Assembly (NCBI RefSeq): GCF_019599275.1
Contig: NZ_JAHZTD010000001.1
Span: 1,426,001-1,490,000 of the forward strand
DNA: 64,000 nucleotides
Source of the DNA: Hymenobacter sp. HSC-4F20
Lineage (GTDB): Bacteria; Bacteroidota; Bacteroidia; Cytophagales; Hymenobacteraceae
Direction of reading: 5' to 3'
Under the pieces are notes generated by a model. The model ran no database searches, was not told where the DNA came from, and saw only the letters and a program-made list of their open reading frames with translations. Positions 17,871-26,372 of the stretch are shown one piece after another. A program made the position numbers and the translations under genes. Within the stretch, counting starts at the first letter, position 1. Every line of letters starts with the position of its first letter.

Positions 17871-19502
17871 TTACGGTCGTTTGGCCAGAAATAGTCGAGT
17901 TAATGCTGGTACATCAAGCACCAAGCATACCTGCCCGCTACCCAGCAAGGTAACGCCGCCAAATAAGTCAATGGTATCCAGTGGTTTACTCATGGGTTTC
18001 ACCACGATATCCTGCTGGCGCAAAAACCGGTCGACGATGAGTCCAAGCCGGCGGTTGTTGTAGTTGACAATGATAATATCCTGTCGCCCGCTGAGCTCCG
18101 CTTTCGTAGCGGGTGCAAGGGGCCCGTCGCCGTTGTGGAGCAACCGACGCAAGGATACTACTGGTACATTTTCCTCCTGAATACGGGTGAGTAACACGCC
18201 CCCTACCACATTGAACGCCGTCGGCAGCAAAGACACTACTGAGTCTGTGTGCATGAGCGGAATGGCGTAGTTGCGCTGGTCGAGTTGGAACAGCAGGGCT
18301 CCCTTCACGGCAATGGAGGTAGGCAACACCAACGTGAACGTAGTACCTTCTCCCAGCACGGATTCCACCCGCAGCTGTCCGCCCAGCGAATCAATGGCCA
18401 GCTTTACGACGTCCAGGCCTACTCCCCGCCCCGAAATCTCCGTTACTTCCTGCGCCATGGAAAAGCCTGGCTCAAACAGAAAGTCCCGAACTGCTTCATC
18501 GTCGAGGGTAGCGGCTACTTCCGCTGAAACTAAGCCTCGCTCAATGGCTTTGCGGCGGACGTTGTTGACATTGATGCCGCGGCCGTCGTCGCGCACCTGC
18601 ACCAGCACATCGTCGCGCTCAGCCTGGGCCGAGAGTGTCAGGTGCCCTTGCGCGGTTTTGCCGGCTGCTAGTCGCTCTTCCGGAGTTTCCAGCCCGTGCC
18701 CAATGGCGTTACGCACCAAATGAAGCAAGGCGTCAGTGATGATTTGCAGAATGTTGCGGTCAATTTGGATATCTTCCCCCACTACAGTCAGCTCGACATC
18801 CTTCTTTTCCGTGCTGGCTACGTCCCGGACAACCCGCGGGAACTTGTTGAACAGTGAGCCAACACCTACCAGGCGGGCATCCATCACGCTGTACTGCAAC
18901 TCATCGGTGATGCGGGAAAGATGCGCCGCTGCCGCTGCCAAGGCCGGGTTACCGATTTCCTGACTGAGCGTGAGTACCCGGTCCCGGTCAATAGTCAGTT
19001 CCCCTACCAGATTCAGCAGATGGTCCAGCTTGCGGATCTGGATATACACCAAGTCCGACAGCTCCAGTTTGCGGCTGGCGTCCTCCTCGTCCTCGGTATT
19101 ATTTTCCAGGATGGGTTCCTCCCCACGCACCAGGCGGTCAAGGTTTTCCAGCAGTTGAGTTACCGGGGGCATTTCCTCTCCTTCGCCCACGGCTCGAATC
19201 ATTTCTCCGATGGTATCAATGCCACTGAAGAGTACCGGGACCATGGAACCCGTGAAGGTCTTTTCGCGGCTGCGGATAAGCCCGAAAATGGTTTCCATGT
19301 GGTGGGCCAGCTCGCCAATGGCATTGTAGCCCATAGCCCGGGCATTGGACTTGAGGTTGTGCATGAGCCGGAACAGCTCATTCAGGGCAGGCTCATCGGT
19401 TGGGTTACGCTCCAGTTCGCTGATGTGGCGACTCATGGCATCGTAATACTCCAACGCCTCCGCCATGAAAATTTCGCGGTATTCCTGCTCCCGTGACTTC
19501 AT
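17871..19502 (-). CDS. cheA: Chemotaxis histidine kinase CheA
   Basis: CheA senses receptor state, autophosphorylates and passes phosphate to CheY. The 543-residue product has an amino-terminal HPt (P1) domain with phospho-acceptor His48 in LMHNLKSNARAMG. A short linker follows and then the dimerisation helices. The ATPase domain shows LLHLVRNAIGHGLE (N box), VRDDGRGIN (G1) and GRGVGLDVVK (G2). A CheW-like P5 domain closes the protein. It is about 110 residues shorter than Escherichia coli CheA because the CheY-binding P2 domain is not recognisable. The start ATG overlaps the cheB stop (ATGA), so the two are translationally coupled. Confidence 0.93.
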   Translation of the reverse strand: MKSREQEYREIFMAEALEYYDAMSRHISELERNPTDEPALNELFRLMHNLKSNARAMGYNAIGELAHHMETIFGLIRSREKTFTGSMVPVLFSGIDTIGEMIRAVGEGEEMPPVTQLLENLDRLVRGEEPILENNTEDEEDASRKLELSDLVYIQIRKLDHLLNLVGELTIDRDRVLTLSQEIGNPALAAAAAHLSRITDELQYSVMDARLVGVGSLFNKFPRVVRDVASTEKKDVELTVVGEDIQIDRNILQIITDALLHLVRNAIGHGLETPEERLAAGKTAQGHLTLSAQAERDDVLVQVRDDGRGINVNNVRRKAIERGLVSAEVAATLDDEAVRDFLFEPGFSMAQEVTEISGRGVGLDVVKLAIDSLGGQLRVESVLGEGTTFTLVLPTSIAVKGALLFQLDQRNYAIPLMHTDSVVSLLPTAFNVVGGVLLTRIQEENVPVVSLRRLLHNGDGPLAPATKAELSGRQDIIIVNYNNRRLGLIVDRFLRQQDIVVKPMSKPLDTIDLFGGVTLLGSGQVCLVLDVPALTRLFLAKRP

Positions 19503-20581
19503 TGCGCTGACACTGGTTGGGAGAGAGAGGAAGAACGCCCGGTGCGGCTCATAGTTGCTATCTGCACATGGCGCACTACGAAATCCCCAATTTCAGATAA
19601 AGGTAGTACGGCACTGGCTAAGCCCGCTTGAATAACTGCTTTGGGCATTCCGAAGACGGCTGAGGAAGCCTCATCCTGCGCTACTACAGTCCCCCCCTGC
19701 TGCTGAACCTGACGAGCCCCAAGCGTGCCGTCTTGTCCGAAACCGGTAAGCACCACTCCAACTATATTACGTCCGGCGGCGAGAGAAGCAGAATGCATTA
19801 GAACATCAACGGACGGTACATCCAACCCGGATTCTGCAGCAAAATCGGTTTGCCAGCCCAGCCATGGGCTATCCGTAACTGGCTTGATGACCAGATTACG
19901 GCCGCCCGGGGCTACCAACACCCGGCCGGCTTCCAGAGAGGTGCCGCAGGTAGCAGCAGCGACGGGCAGCACTGTGGCCCGCCGCAGCCGCTCTACCAGC
20001 GTATCCGTGAACAGTTCGGGCAAGTGCACCGCGACCACAACGGCCCAGGGGAAGGTAGCAGGTAGCTTCCGTAGTACGGCTTCCACTGCAGGAGCCCCAC
20101 CCGTTGAGCCCCCAATAATTACTATGCCACGCGGTGGCAGCGGAACAGCGCTACGTCGCAAATGCACAGGAAAATCGGGGCGGACTACGGGCTGAGGGCG
20201 GGCCGCAAGTAGCTTGCGCCGGACAGCCCGCCGCCACTCAGCCAATTCGGGGCCAGCAGCGGGCATGGGCAGAATATAGTCGTATACGCCCAACCGGGCT
20301 ACTTCGCGCAGCATCCCGGGTAGTGGCGTCTGACTGCTGTACAGAAGTACAGGCACTGGAAAGTATCGTTGGAGCTGCTCCAGACTCAACAATTGATCTT
20401 CGCTGACCACCACTACTCCGGGGCGCAGGCGGCGCGCCAGCGAGGGTAGCTCGCTGGTAGCCACGGCTGTCCCTACTACCTCCAATTCCGGATCGGTAGA
20501 GAGCAGCCGGGTGAGTTCCGTGCGCACGAAGGTGGGCAGGTTACCGAGCAACAGGGTGAAAGGGACAGTCAACAAAGACAC
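19499..20581 (-). CDS. cheB: CheB-type methylesterase with degenerate receiver domain
   Basis: CheB removes methyl groups from, or deamidates, chemoreceptors to adapt the signal. The 360-residue product has a complete esterase domain at about 150-345. Its catalytic Ser159 lies in GGSTGG, His186 in VAVHLP and Asp284 in GFGQDG. The amino-terminal 125 residues keep the shape of a receiver but have lost its chemistry. The acidic pair is Gly13-Asn14, the phospho-acceptor position is Ser60, and the conserved Lys is replaced in the ILPMP stretch. Control by CheA phosphorylation is therefore unlikely. No methyltransferase gene (cheR) is present in the operon or window. It overlaps cheA by four bases. 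Confidence 0.9.
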   Translation of the reverse strand: MSLLTVPFTLLLGNLPTFVRTELTRLLSTDPELEVVGTAVATSELPSLARRLRPGVVVVSEDQLLSLEQLQRYFPVPVLLYSSQTPLPGMLREVARLGVYDYILPMPAAGPELAEWRRAVRRKLLAARPQPVVRPDFPVHLRRSAVPLPPRGIVIIGGSTGGAPAVEAVLRKLPATFPWAVVVAVHLPELFTDTLVERLRRATVLPVAAATCGTSLEAGRVLVAPGGRNLVIKPVTDSPWLGWQTDFAAESGLDVPSVDVLMHSASLAAGRNIVGVVLTGFGQDGTLGARQVQQQGGTVVAQDEASSAVFGMPKAVIQAGLASAVLPLSEIGDFVVRHVQIATMSRTGRSSSLSQPVSAQ

Positions 20582-20638
20582 GGAAAAGAAGAGCAGCTAC
20601 TGCAAGCAGAAGTGGGACTACAACGGAGAAGGGCTACC

Positions 20639-21025
20639 TTATTGTTTTTGCTCGACCCCAGGCTCCTGCAGAGCGCTGCCCACTATTTCCAGTACCTTTT
20701 CCTCCGAGAAAGGCTTTACGATATAAGCAGTGGCACCGCTTTCCAGCGCTTCATTAACGATAACTTCTTGACCAACAGCGGAGCACATAACAACCTTCAC
20801 TTCGGGCTGCTCCCGCCGAATGCCCTTGAGCACATCTAATCCGGTGTTGTCCGGCAGAATTACATCAAGGGTAATCAAATCAGGTTTAGAGGCCAACGCC
20901 ATTTCCAGCGCTTGCTGCCCGTTAGCTGCCTCTCCAACCACCTCATAGCCGGCGTCGGTAAGCATGTTTTTGAGCATCGTGCGCATGTAGAAAGAGTCGT
21001 CGACGATGAGGATACGGTTTTTCAT
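20639..21025 (-). CDS. cheY: Chemotaxis response regulator CheY
   Basis: This is a stand-alone receiver domain of 128 residues that takes phosphate from CheA and carries the output. All active-site residues are present: Asp9 and Asp10, phospho-acceptor Asp54 in LDVILP, Ser82 in MCSAVG, and Lys104 in VKPF. The start at 21025 gives MKNRILIVDD; a longer frame adds 14 residues that look unlike a receiver. It lies between cheW and cheB on the minus strand. There are no flagellar genes in the window, so the target could be gliding, twitching or a non-motility output. Confidence 0.93.
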   Translation of the reverse strand: MKNRILIVDDSFYMRTMLKNMLTDAGYEVVGEAANGQQALEMALASKPDLITLDVILPDNTGLDVLKGIRREQPEVKVVMCSAVGQEVIVNEALESGATAYIVKPFSEEKVLEIVGSALQEPGVEQKQ

Positions 21026-21071
21026 GGAAGGAGGAAAGAGAGGAAAACAGAAAGCTGAACTGTACAATAAG

Positions 21072-21599
21072 CTATGCCTTTGTACGGCTGCTTGCGGGGG
21101 AAGATTCCGCTTTGGGTTGCAACTGCATGATTTCGGCAGGAGTCAGCAGCTTCAGCATGTCGAGTACCACAATGATGCGGTCCTCTATTTTGACGATTCC
21201 CTCAATGTATTTGTCGTGAATATTAATGTCTTGAATAAATTCCGGCGCTTTCTCAATGATAGACACTGGAATAGACAAGGGCTGTGGTACCTCACGCACC
21301 ATTATGCCAATAGTGTATTCCTTGGCTTCAATAGCCATGGTATAGGACATGGCGGGCATTTCAACATTGGCAGGCCGTAGTTGAAACCGTTCCTCCAAGT
21401 CAATGATGGCAATTATGTCGCCGCGCAGATTGGCAATTCCCTTGATGAAGGCCGGCGTTTTGGGCATTCGGGCAATTTCAGGAGTAATAGTTACTTCCTT
21501 TACTTGCTCAATGCGAATCCCGTATTCTTCATCACCCAGCCGAAATACAATCAGCTGAATAATAGGGTCTTGTTTGACGTTTTTTTCGGACTCAGGCAT
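21072..21599 (-). CDS. cheW: Chemotaxis coupling protein CheW
   Basis: CheW links receptors to CheA. The 175-residue product is a single CheW domain: IQLIVFRLGDEEYGIRIEQV at the start, the signature FIKGIANLRGDIIAIIDL near 52-69, and a late YIEGIVKIEDRIIVVLDMLKL. A short polar tail follows. It is the second gene of the operon, 72 bases after the receptor stop and 46 bases before cheY, which fits one transcript. Nothing is missing. Confidence 0.95.
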   Translation of the reverse strand: MPESEKNVKQDPIIQLIVFRLGDEEYGIRIEQVKEVTITPEIARMPKTPAFIKGIANLRGDIIAIIDLEERFQLRPANVEMPAMSYTMAIEAKEYTIGIMVREVPQPLSIPVSIIEKAPEFIQDINIHDKYIEGIVKIEDRIIVVLDMLKLLTPAEIMQLQPKAESSPASSRTKA

Positions 21600-21671
21600 G
21601 CCTGAAACAGTAGTATCAGTTCCAGACCAACCGCTCTATATGGTTGGTCTGGCGCTTGATTAGAGAAAGAC

Positions 21672-24600
21672 TTACTTGGATTTTCCCTTAGCCGAACGTC
21701 CCTTAGCAGGGGCAGAAGTATCCGTTGGAGCAGTGTCCTTCTTTACCTCCTTGCGACGCGACCGATTAGCCTTAGTGACAGGTGCAGTAGGCTGATCCGA
21801 TGCTGTGGGTGCAGTTTCCACAGCTGCATCGGTTACAACAGTTGCCCCAGCCCGGCGAGCAGTTTTTCGAGCGGGAGCTGCGGGCGCATCTTCTACCACA
21901 GCTGCTGCACGTCGGTTAGGCCGCACTGCGGGGGTAGTAGCCGGAGTAGCCTGAGCCGAACGGCGCATCAATGGCCGACGGCGAGTAGGCTCTGGTTCGG
22001 GTTCGGGTTCGGGTTGCAAATCCTCCATCAGCTGGAAGGCCGATAGCCCTAGCTGCAGGTCGTCCGCAATATCCGTCAGGTTCTGGCTGCTGGTTGTCAG
22101 CTCCTGCATGCTCGTAGAGAGCTGCTTGGCGGTGCTGGCTACCTGCTGGGTACCCGAAGCCGTTTGCTCGGCAATGGCTACTACCTCTTCCACGTACTTT
22201 ACCACGTCGCCGATAGAAGTTTTCTGTACTTCGGTGGCCGTCAGAATGTCGCGGGAAGTGCGGAGGGTTTCGCCGCTGCTGGTAGCAATGTTTTTAAAGG
22301 CGGAGCTGGCTTCGAACGTAGCGTTCTTCCCCTTGAGTACCCGGCCCTCCATGGTGCTGATTGCCGTAGCCGCCGAGGTGGTATCCTTCTTAACGTCTTC
22401 TACCAGGGTAGCAATTTCGCTGGCCGACTTGCGGGAACCTTCAGCCAGCTTGCGGATTTCTTCGGCTACTACTGCGAAACCACGGCCGGCTTCCCCGGCA
22501 CGGGCTGCTTCGATAGCGGCGTTCAGAGCCAGCAGGTTGGTTTGCGAGGCAATATCGGTGATAACGCCCAGCGACTTACTGATTTCCTGGGAGCGGGTGC
22601 TTAGTACTTCAATGGTTTTGGAGGTCTGGGCAGCTGCTGAGCTGATTTCCTCCATGTTCTTTACCACTTCCGCTACCGTCTTCAGACCCAGCTGTGAAGT
22701 TTGCTCACCGAGGATAGCTGCTTTGATACCAACATCGGCCTTACCAGCCGTTTCCTTGGTAGCCTGCATAATTTCCTCGATCAGCTTGAAGGCTTGGTCG
22801 GTCTTGAGAGCTTGGTTCTGGGCGCCTTCGGCCATCTGCTGCATGGCCAAGGCCACGTCAACGGTTACCCGGCTCATCTCCTGCCCTTTCACCACCATTT
22901 CTTCCGACGACTCCCCTACAATCTGCGAGGACTCGTTGATTTCACCGAGCAGTTCATTAAGGTTATCCACAGCAAGGTTCAATGCGTCGGCCATGGCGCG
23001 GATGTCGCCGGTGGTTTCGATTTCTACCTGCTGTTGCAAGTCGCCTTCCGAAATAGCCCGTACCACGCGGCTTACTTCCAGTACCGGCGAGGCAATGGAT
23101 TCGATCAGGGCGTTCAGGGTATCCACCAGTTCTTTCCAGGAGCCCGATACATCCGTTACCGTCGCACGTTCCGTCAGTTTGCCTTCGCCACCCGCTACGC
23201 GCGCCACGCGGCTAACTTCCGAAGCCAGACGGTTCAGGTCGTCTACCATTCGGTTAATGGTTTCAGCCAGGTCGGCTACCTCACCCTTAGCATCCAGGGT
23301 CAGCTTCTGGGTCAAGTCGCCCTGCGATACGGCCGTTACTACCTTCACGATACCACGTACCTGCGTTGTCAGGTTCGAGGCCATGGTGTTTACCCGGTCG
23401 GTCAGCTCTTTCCATACTCCGCTCACGCTGGGTACGTTGGCCTGACCACCGAGGCGACCTTCGGTACCTACTTCCAGGGCCACGCGGGTTACCTCGCCAG
23501 CAAATACGTTCAAGGAGTCCACCATCACGTTGATGTTGTCCTTGAGGTCCAGCAGCTCGCCTTTAACATCTACTGATACTTTCTGGCTTAGGTCGCCGCG
23601 GGCTACGGCGGAGGTTACGTTGGCAATGTCTCGCACCTGAGAGGTCAGCGAGGCCGCCATGGTATTTACGTTGTCCGTCAGGTCTTTCCACGTTCCGCGC
23701 ACGTTGGGCACCACGGCCTGGCCGCCCAGGCGACCTTCCGTGCCTACTTCGCGGGCCACGCGGGTTACTTCGTCGCCGAACGTGTTCAGCGAGTCCACCA
23801 TCTGGTTGAGGTTTTCTTTCAGCTGGAGCAGCTCACCGCGCACGTTTACCGTTACCTTCTGGCTTAGGTCGCCGCGGGCTACGGCAGTTGCTACGTTGGC
23901 AATGTCCCGCACCTGAGAGGTCAGGTTCGAAGCCATGGTGTTTACGTTGTCGGTGAGGTCTTTCCACGTACCCGAAACGCTCGGCACGTTGGCCTGACCG
24001 CCCAAAATACCCTCGGTACCTACCTCGCGCGCTACACGGGTTACCTCGCCAGCAAAGATGTTGAGCGAGTCCACCATCTGATTGAGGATGTTTTTCAGGT
24101 CGAGAATCTCGCCTTTTACATCCACTGTCATCTTCTGGGTCAGGTCACCTTTTGCTACGGCGGTGGCTACGTTGGCAATGTCGCGCACCTGTAGGGTCAG
24201 GTTCGAGGCCATCGTGTTTACGTTGTCCGTCAGCTCTTTCCAGGTACCACCTACGCGGGGCACGTTGGCCTGGCCGCCGAGCTTTCCTTCCGTACCTACT
24301 TCGCGGGCCACGCGGGTTACTTCGTCACCGAAGATGTTGAGCGAGTCCACCATCTGGTTGAGGATGTTCTTCAGCTCCAGGATTTCCCCTTTCACATCTA
24401 CGGTCATTTTCTGCGACAAGTCGCCGCGGGCTACGGCGGTAGCTACGTTGGCAATGTCTCGTACCTGCAGGGTCAGGTTCGAGGCCATGTAGTTTACATT
24501 GTCCGTCAGCTCTTTCCATACGCCCGCTACATTGGGTACAGAAGCCTGACCACCTAGTTTCCCTTCAGTACCTACTTCAAGCGCTACACGAGTTACCTCG

Positions 24601-26039
24601 CCGGCGAACAGGTTCAGCGAGTCCACCATCTGGTTCAGGTTCTGCTTGAGTTGCAGCAGTTCCCCCTTTACATCGACCGTAATCTTCTGGCTCAAGTCGC
24701 CTTTTGCTACGGCAGTTGCTACGTTGGCAATGTCGCGCACCTGCAGCGTCAGGTTCGAGGCCATATAGTTTACGTTGTCCGTCAGTTCCTTCCATACGCC
24801 CGCTACATTGGGCACTACGGCCTGACCACCCAGGCGGCCTTCCGTGCCTACCTCCTGCGCCACACGGGTTACCTCGCCGGCGAAGAGGTTCAGCGAGTCC
24901 ACCATTTGGTTCAGGTTCTGCTTCAACTGCAGCAGCTCCCCTTTCACATCCACGGTGATTTTCTGGGTGAGGTCACCTTTTGCTACGGCAGTTGCTACGT
25001 TGGCAATGTCGCGCACCTGCAGGGTCAGGTTCGAGGCCATCGTGTTTACGTTGTCCGTCAGCTGCTTCCACACCCCGCCTACGTTTGGTACGCTAGCCTG
25101 GCCGCCGAGCTTACCCTCGGTACCTACCTCTTGCGCCACACGAGTTACCTCACCGGCGAATAGGTTGAGCGAGTCCACCATCTGGTTGAGGTTCTGCTTC
25201 AACTGCAGCAGCTCCCCCTTTACGTCTACCGTAATCTTCTGGCTCAAGTCGCCGCGGGCTACGGCAGTTGCTACGTTAGCAATGTCTCGCACCTGAGAGG
25301 TCAGGTTCGAGGCCATGTAGTTTACGTTATCCGTCAGTTCTTTCCAGATACCACCTACGTTTGGTACGGAGGCCTGGCCGCCCAGCTTACCCTCCGTACC
25401 TACCTCCTGCGCTACACGCGTTACCTCGCCGGCGAACAGGTTCAGGTTGTCGATGGTTTTGTTGATGGTTTCGGCCATCACCTTAAAGTCACCCGACACC
25501 GGAATCTGGAAGGTCTCGTCCAGATTGCCTTTGCTGATATTCTTTAGTACTTTGCCTACTTCCAACACCGGTACGGCGATACTATCCACCAAGCCGTTGA
25601 TGTTGTTGATCATGTCGCGCCAGAAACCAGCGGCATTATCGGCCGAAGCGCGAGCTTTCAGGTTGCCTTCCACCCCGGCAACCTTGGAAATACGGGATAC
25701 CTCGCCACCTACCCCGCCAATCATCTCCACCATGGAGTTATAGGCCTCGGCTATTTCAGCGAAGATGTCGTCATTCTGCTTGGTCAGGCGCACCGATACG
25801 TCCCCTTTCTTAAAGGCGTCGAGGGCGTAGAGCACCCGGTTCAGCTGATCATTAATATAGTCCGGGTCCTGGAAGCTGAAGCCGGCCGAGCTGGCCGTGC
25901 CTCTTTTCCGAGTAAAGTTATTACTGTGCGGCACTACGCTCTGACCGTTGTCGGTGACAGTAGCAGCACTTGTTTCTTCTGATGTAGCCGGAGCGGTGGG
26001 GACCGGACGGTTGTTTCTGGGCGTCTTAGCTGAAGCCAT
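21672..26039 (-). CDS. Soluble methyl-accepting chemoreceptor with poly-HAMP array
   Basis: This 1455-residue protein is a chemoreceptor that should sit at the head of the CheA/CheW signalling complex. It has no signal peptide and no membrane helix, so it is cytoplasmic. After a polar start of about 65 residues comes a half HAMP. Ten consecutive units of exactly 92 residues span 112-1031, each starting near [18 protein letters not shown]; eight of them (204-939) are nearly identical. The methyl-accepting domain follows, with the canonical hairpin tip [20 protein letters not shown] at about 1162-1181. A disordered tail rich in Ala, Pro, Arg and Lys ends the protein. The unit strongly resembles the repeats of fungal Nik1/Os-1 histidine kinases. 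No CheR-binding pentapeptide is seen at the carboxy end. Confidence 0.93.
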   Translation of the reverse strand: MASAKTPRNNRPVPTAPATSEETSAATVTDNGQSVVPHSNNFTRKRGTASSAGFSFQDPDYINDQLNRVLYALDAFKKGDVSVRLTKQNDDIFAEIAEAYNSMVEMIGGVGGEVSRISKVAGVEGNLKARASADNAAGFWRDMINNINGLVDSIAVPVLEVGKVLKNISKGNLDETFQIPVSGDFKVMAETINKTIDNLNLFAGEVTRVAQEVGTEGKLGGQASVPNVGGIWKELTDNVNYMASNLTSQVRDIANVATAVARGDLSQKITVDVKGELLQLKQNLNQMVDSLNLFAGEVTRVAQEVGTEGKLGGQASVPNVGGVWKQLTDNVNTMASNLTLQVRDIANVATAVAKGDLTQKITVDVKGELLQLKQNLNQMVDSLNLFAGEVTRVAQEVGTEGRLGGQAVVPNVAGVWKELTDNVNYMASNLTLQVRDIANVATAVAKGDLSQKITVDVKGELLQLKQNLNQMVDSLNLFAGEVTRVALEVGTEGKLGGQASVPNVAGVWKELTDNVNYMASNLTLQVRDIANVATAVARGDLSQKMTVDVKGEILELKNILNQMVDSLNIFGDEVTRVAREVGTEGKLGGQANVPRVGGTWKELTDNVNTMASNLTLQVRDIANVATAVAKGDLTQKMTVDVKGEILDLKNILNQMVDSLNIFAGEVTRVAREVGTEGILGGQANVPSVSGTWKDLTDNVNTMASNLTSQVRDIANVATAVARGDLSQKVTVNVRGELLQLKENLNQMVDSLNTFGDEVTRVAREVGTEGRLGGQAVVPNVRGTWKDLTDNVNTMAASLTSQVRDIANVTSAVARGDLSQKVSVDVKGELLDLKDNINVMVDSLNVFAGEVTRVALEVGTEGRLGGQANVPSVSGVWKELTDRVNTMASNLTTQVRGIVKVVTAVSQGDLTQKLTLDAKGEVADLAETINRMVDDLNRLASEVSRVARVAGGEGKLTERATVTDVSGSWKELVDTLNALIESIASPVLEVSRVVRAISEGDLQQQVEIETTGDIRAMADALNLAVDNLNELLGEINESSQIVGESSEEMVVKGQEMSRVTVDVALAMQQMAEGAQNQALKTDQAFKLIEEIMQATKETAGKADVGIKAAILGEQTSQLGLKTVAEVVKNMEEISSAAAQTSKTIEVLSTRSQEISKSLGVITDIASQTNLLALNAAIEAARAGEAGRGFAVVAEEIRKLAEGSRKSASEIATLVEDVKKDTTSAATAISTMEGRVLKGKNATFEASSAFKNIATSSGETLRTSRDILTATEVQKTSIGDVVKYVEEVVAIAEQTASGTQQVASTAKQLSTSMQELTTSSQNLTDIADDLQLGLSAFQLMEDLQPEPEPEPEPTRRRPLMRRSAQATPATTPAVRPNRRAAAVVEDAPAAPARKTARRAGATVVTDAAVETAPTASDQPTAPVTKANRSRRKEVKKDTAPTDTSAPAKGRSAKGKSK
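22947..25706 (-). repeat. Ten tandem 276-bp units encoding 92-residue HAMP modules
   Basis: Within the receptor gene, ten in-frame units of 276 bp follow each other without spacer. Units 2-9 in gene order (23223-25430) are highly similar at protein level. The first and last units (25431-25706 and 22947-23222) are divergent. Each unit ends in a stretch like [11 protein letters not shown], and the next starts with GEVTRVA or DEVTRVA. Neighbouring units share blocks (for example [17 protein letters not shown] in two adjacent units), which suggests past unequal exchange. Unit number may vary between strains. Confidence 0.93.
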
Positions 26040-26118
26040 AAACTGAGTATAGTGGCGAAACCTGCCAAAGCAAGGTGGTGCACGAACGGAACCTGTGCGA
26101 GGAGGGTTCCAGAACGGG

Positions 26119-26150
26119 CAAAGGTAACAAATAGAGCCGTCAGGTCACAA
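26119..26150 (-). promoter_or_regulatory. Promoter of the chemosensory operon
   Basis: On the minus strand TACCTTTG (26126 down to 26119) is a perfect -7 element, and TTG at 26150-26148 lies 21 bp upstream as the -33 element. The start site would be near 26112, leaving a leader of about 70 nt before the receptor ATG. This supports one transcript for all six che genes. Confidence 0.68.
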
Positions 26151-26372
26151 TTCTAAGAAAAAACTTACGTGCTGGTGATAACTGTCCAAACCTGAGCTTT
26201 TTGGCTGAGCAGTGTCTTGAACCGGGAAAGCATCTTACTGGTAGCAGAGGCTATAATTACACCTTTTCTACTGTTACGCCGGATTATTCCAGCATCTTTG
26301 CGGCAAAATTCAACTTTTGCGCTGCCCCCGCCGTTTCTCCCCGAAACAAGCCTAGCGTAGTCCCACCCCCCT
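26151..26372. other. Divergent spacer between che operon and topA
   Basis: Together with the promoter above this is the 333-base gap between the receptor gene and topA. It is AT-richer than its surroundings. CATCTTTG at about 26291-26298 could be a one-mismatch -7 element for topA. A minus-strand open frame that overlaps the topA start has no recognisable product. I see no other structure. Confidence 0.4.

Noticed and set aside
22108..23445. 445-codon open frame on the plus strand inside the chemoreceptor gene
   Set aside because: It lies antisense to the clear poly-HAMP receptor, has a Ser/Thr-rich composition and shows no domain. It is open because the repeats on the other strand have biased codon use.
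23223..25430. Tandem repeats read as a CRISPR or satellite array
   Set aside because: Units are 276 bp with no spacers, stay in frame and encode HAMP modules, so this is a coding repeat.
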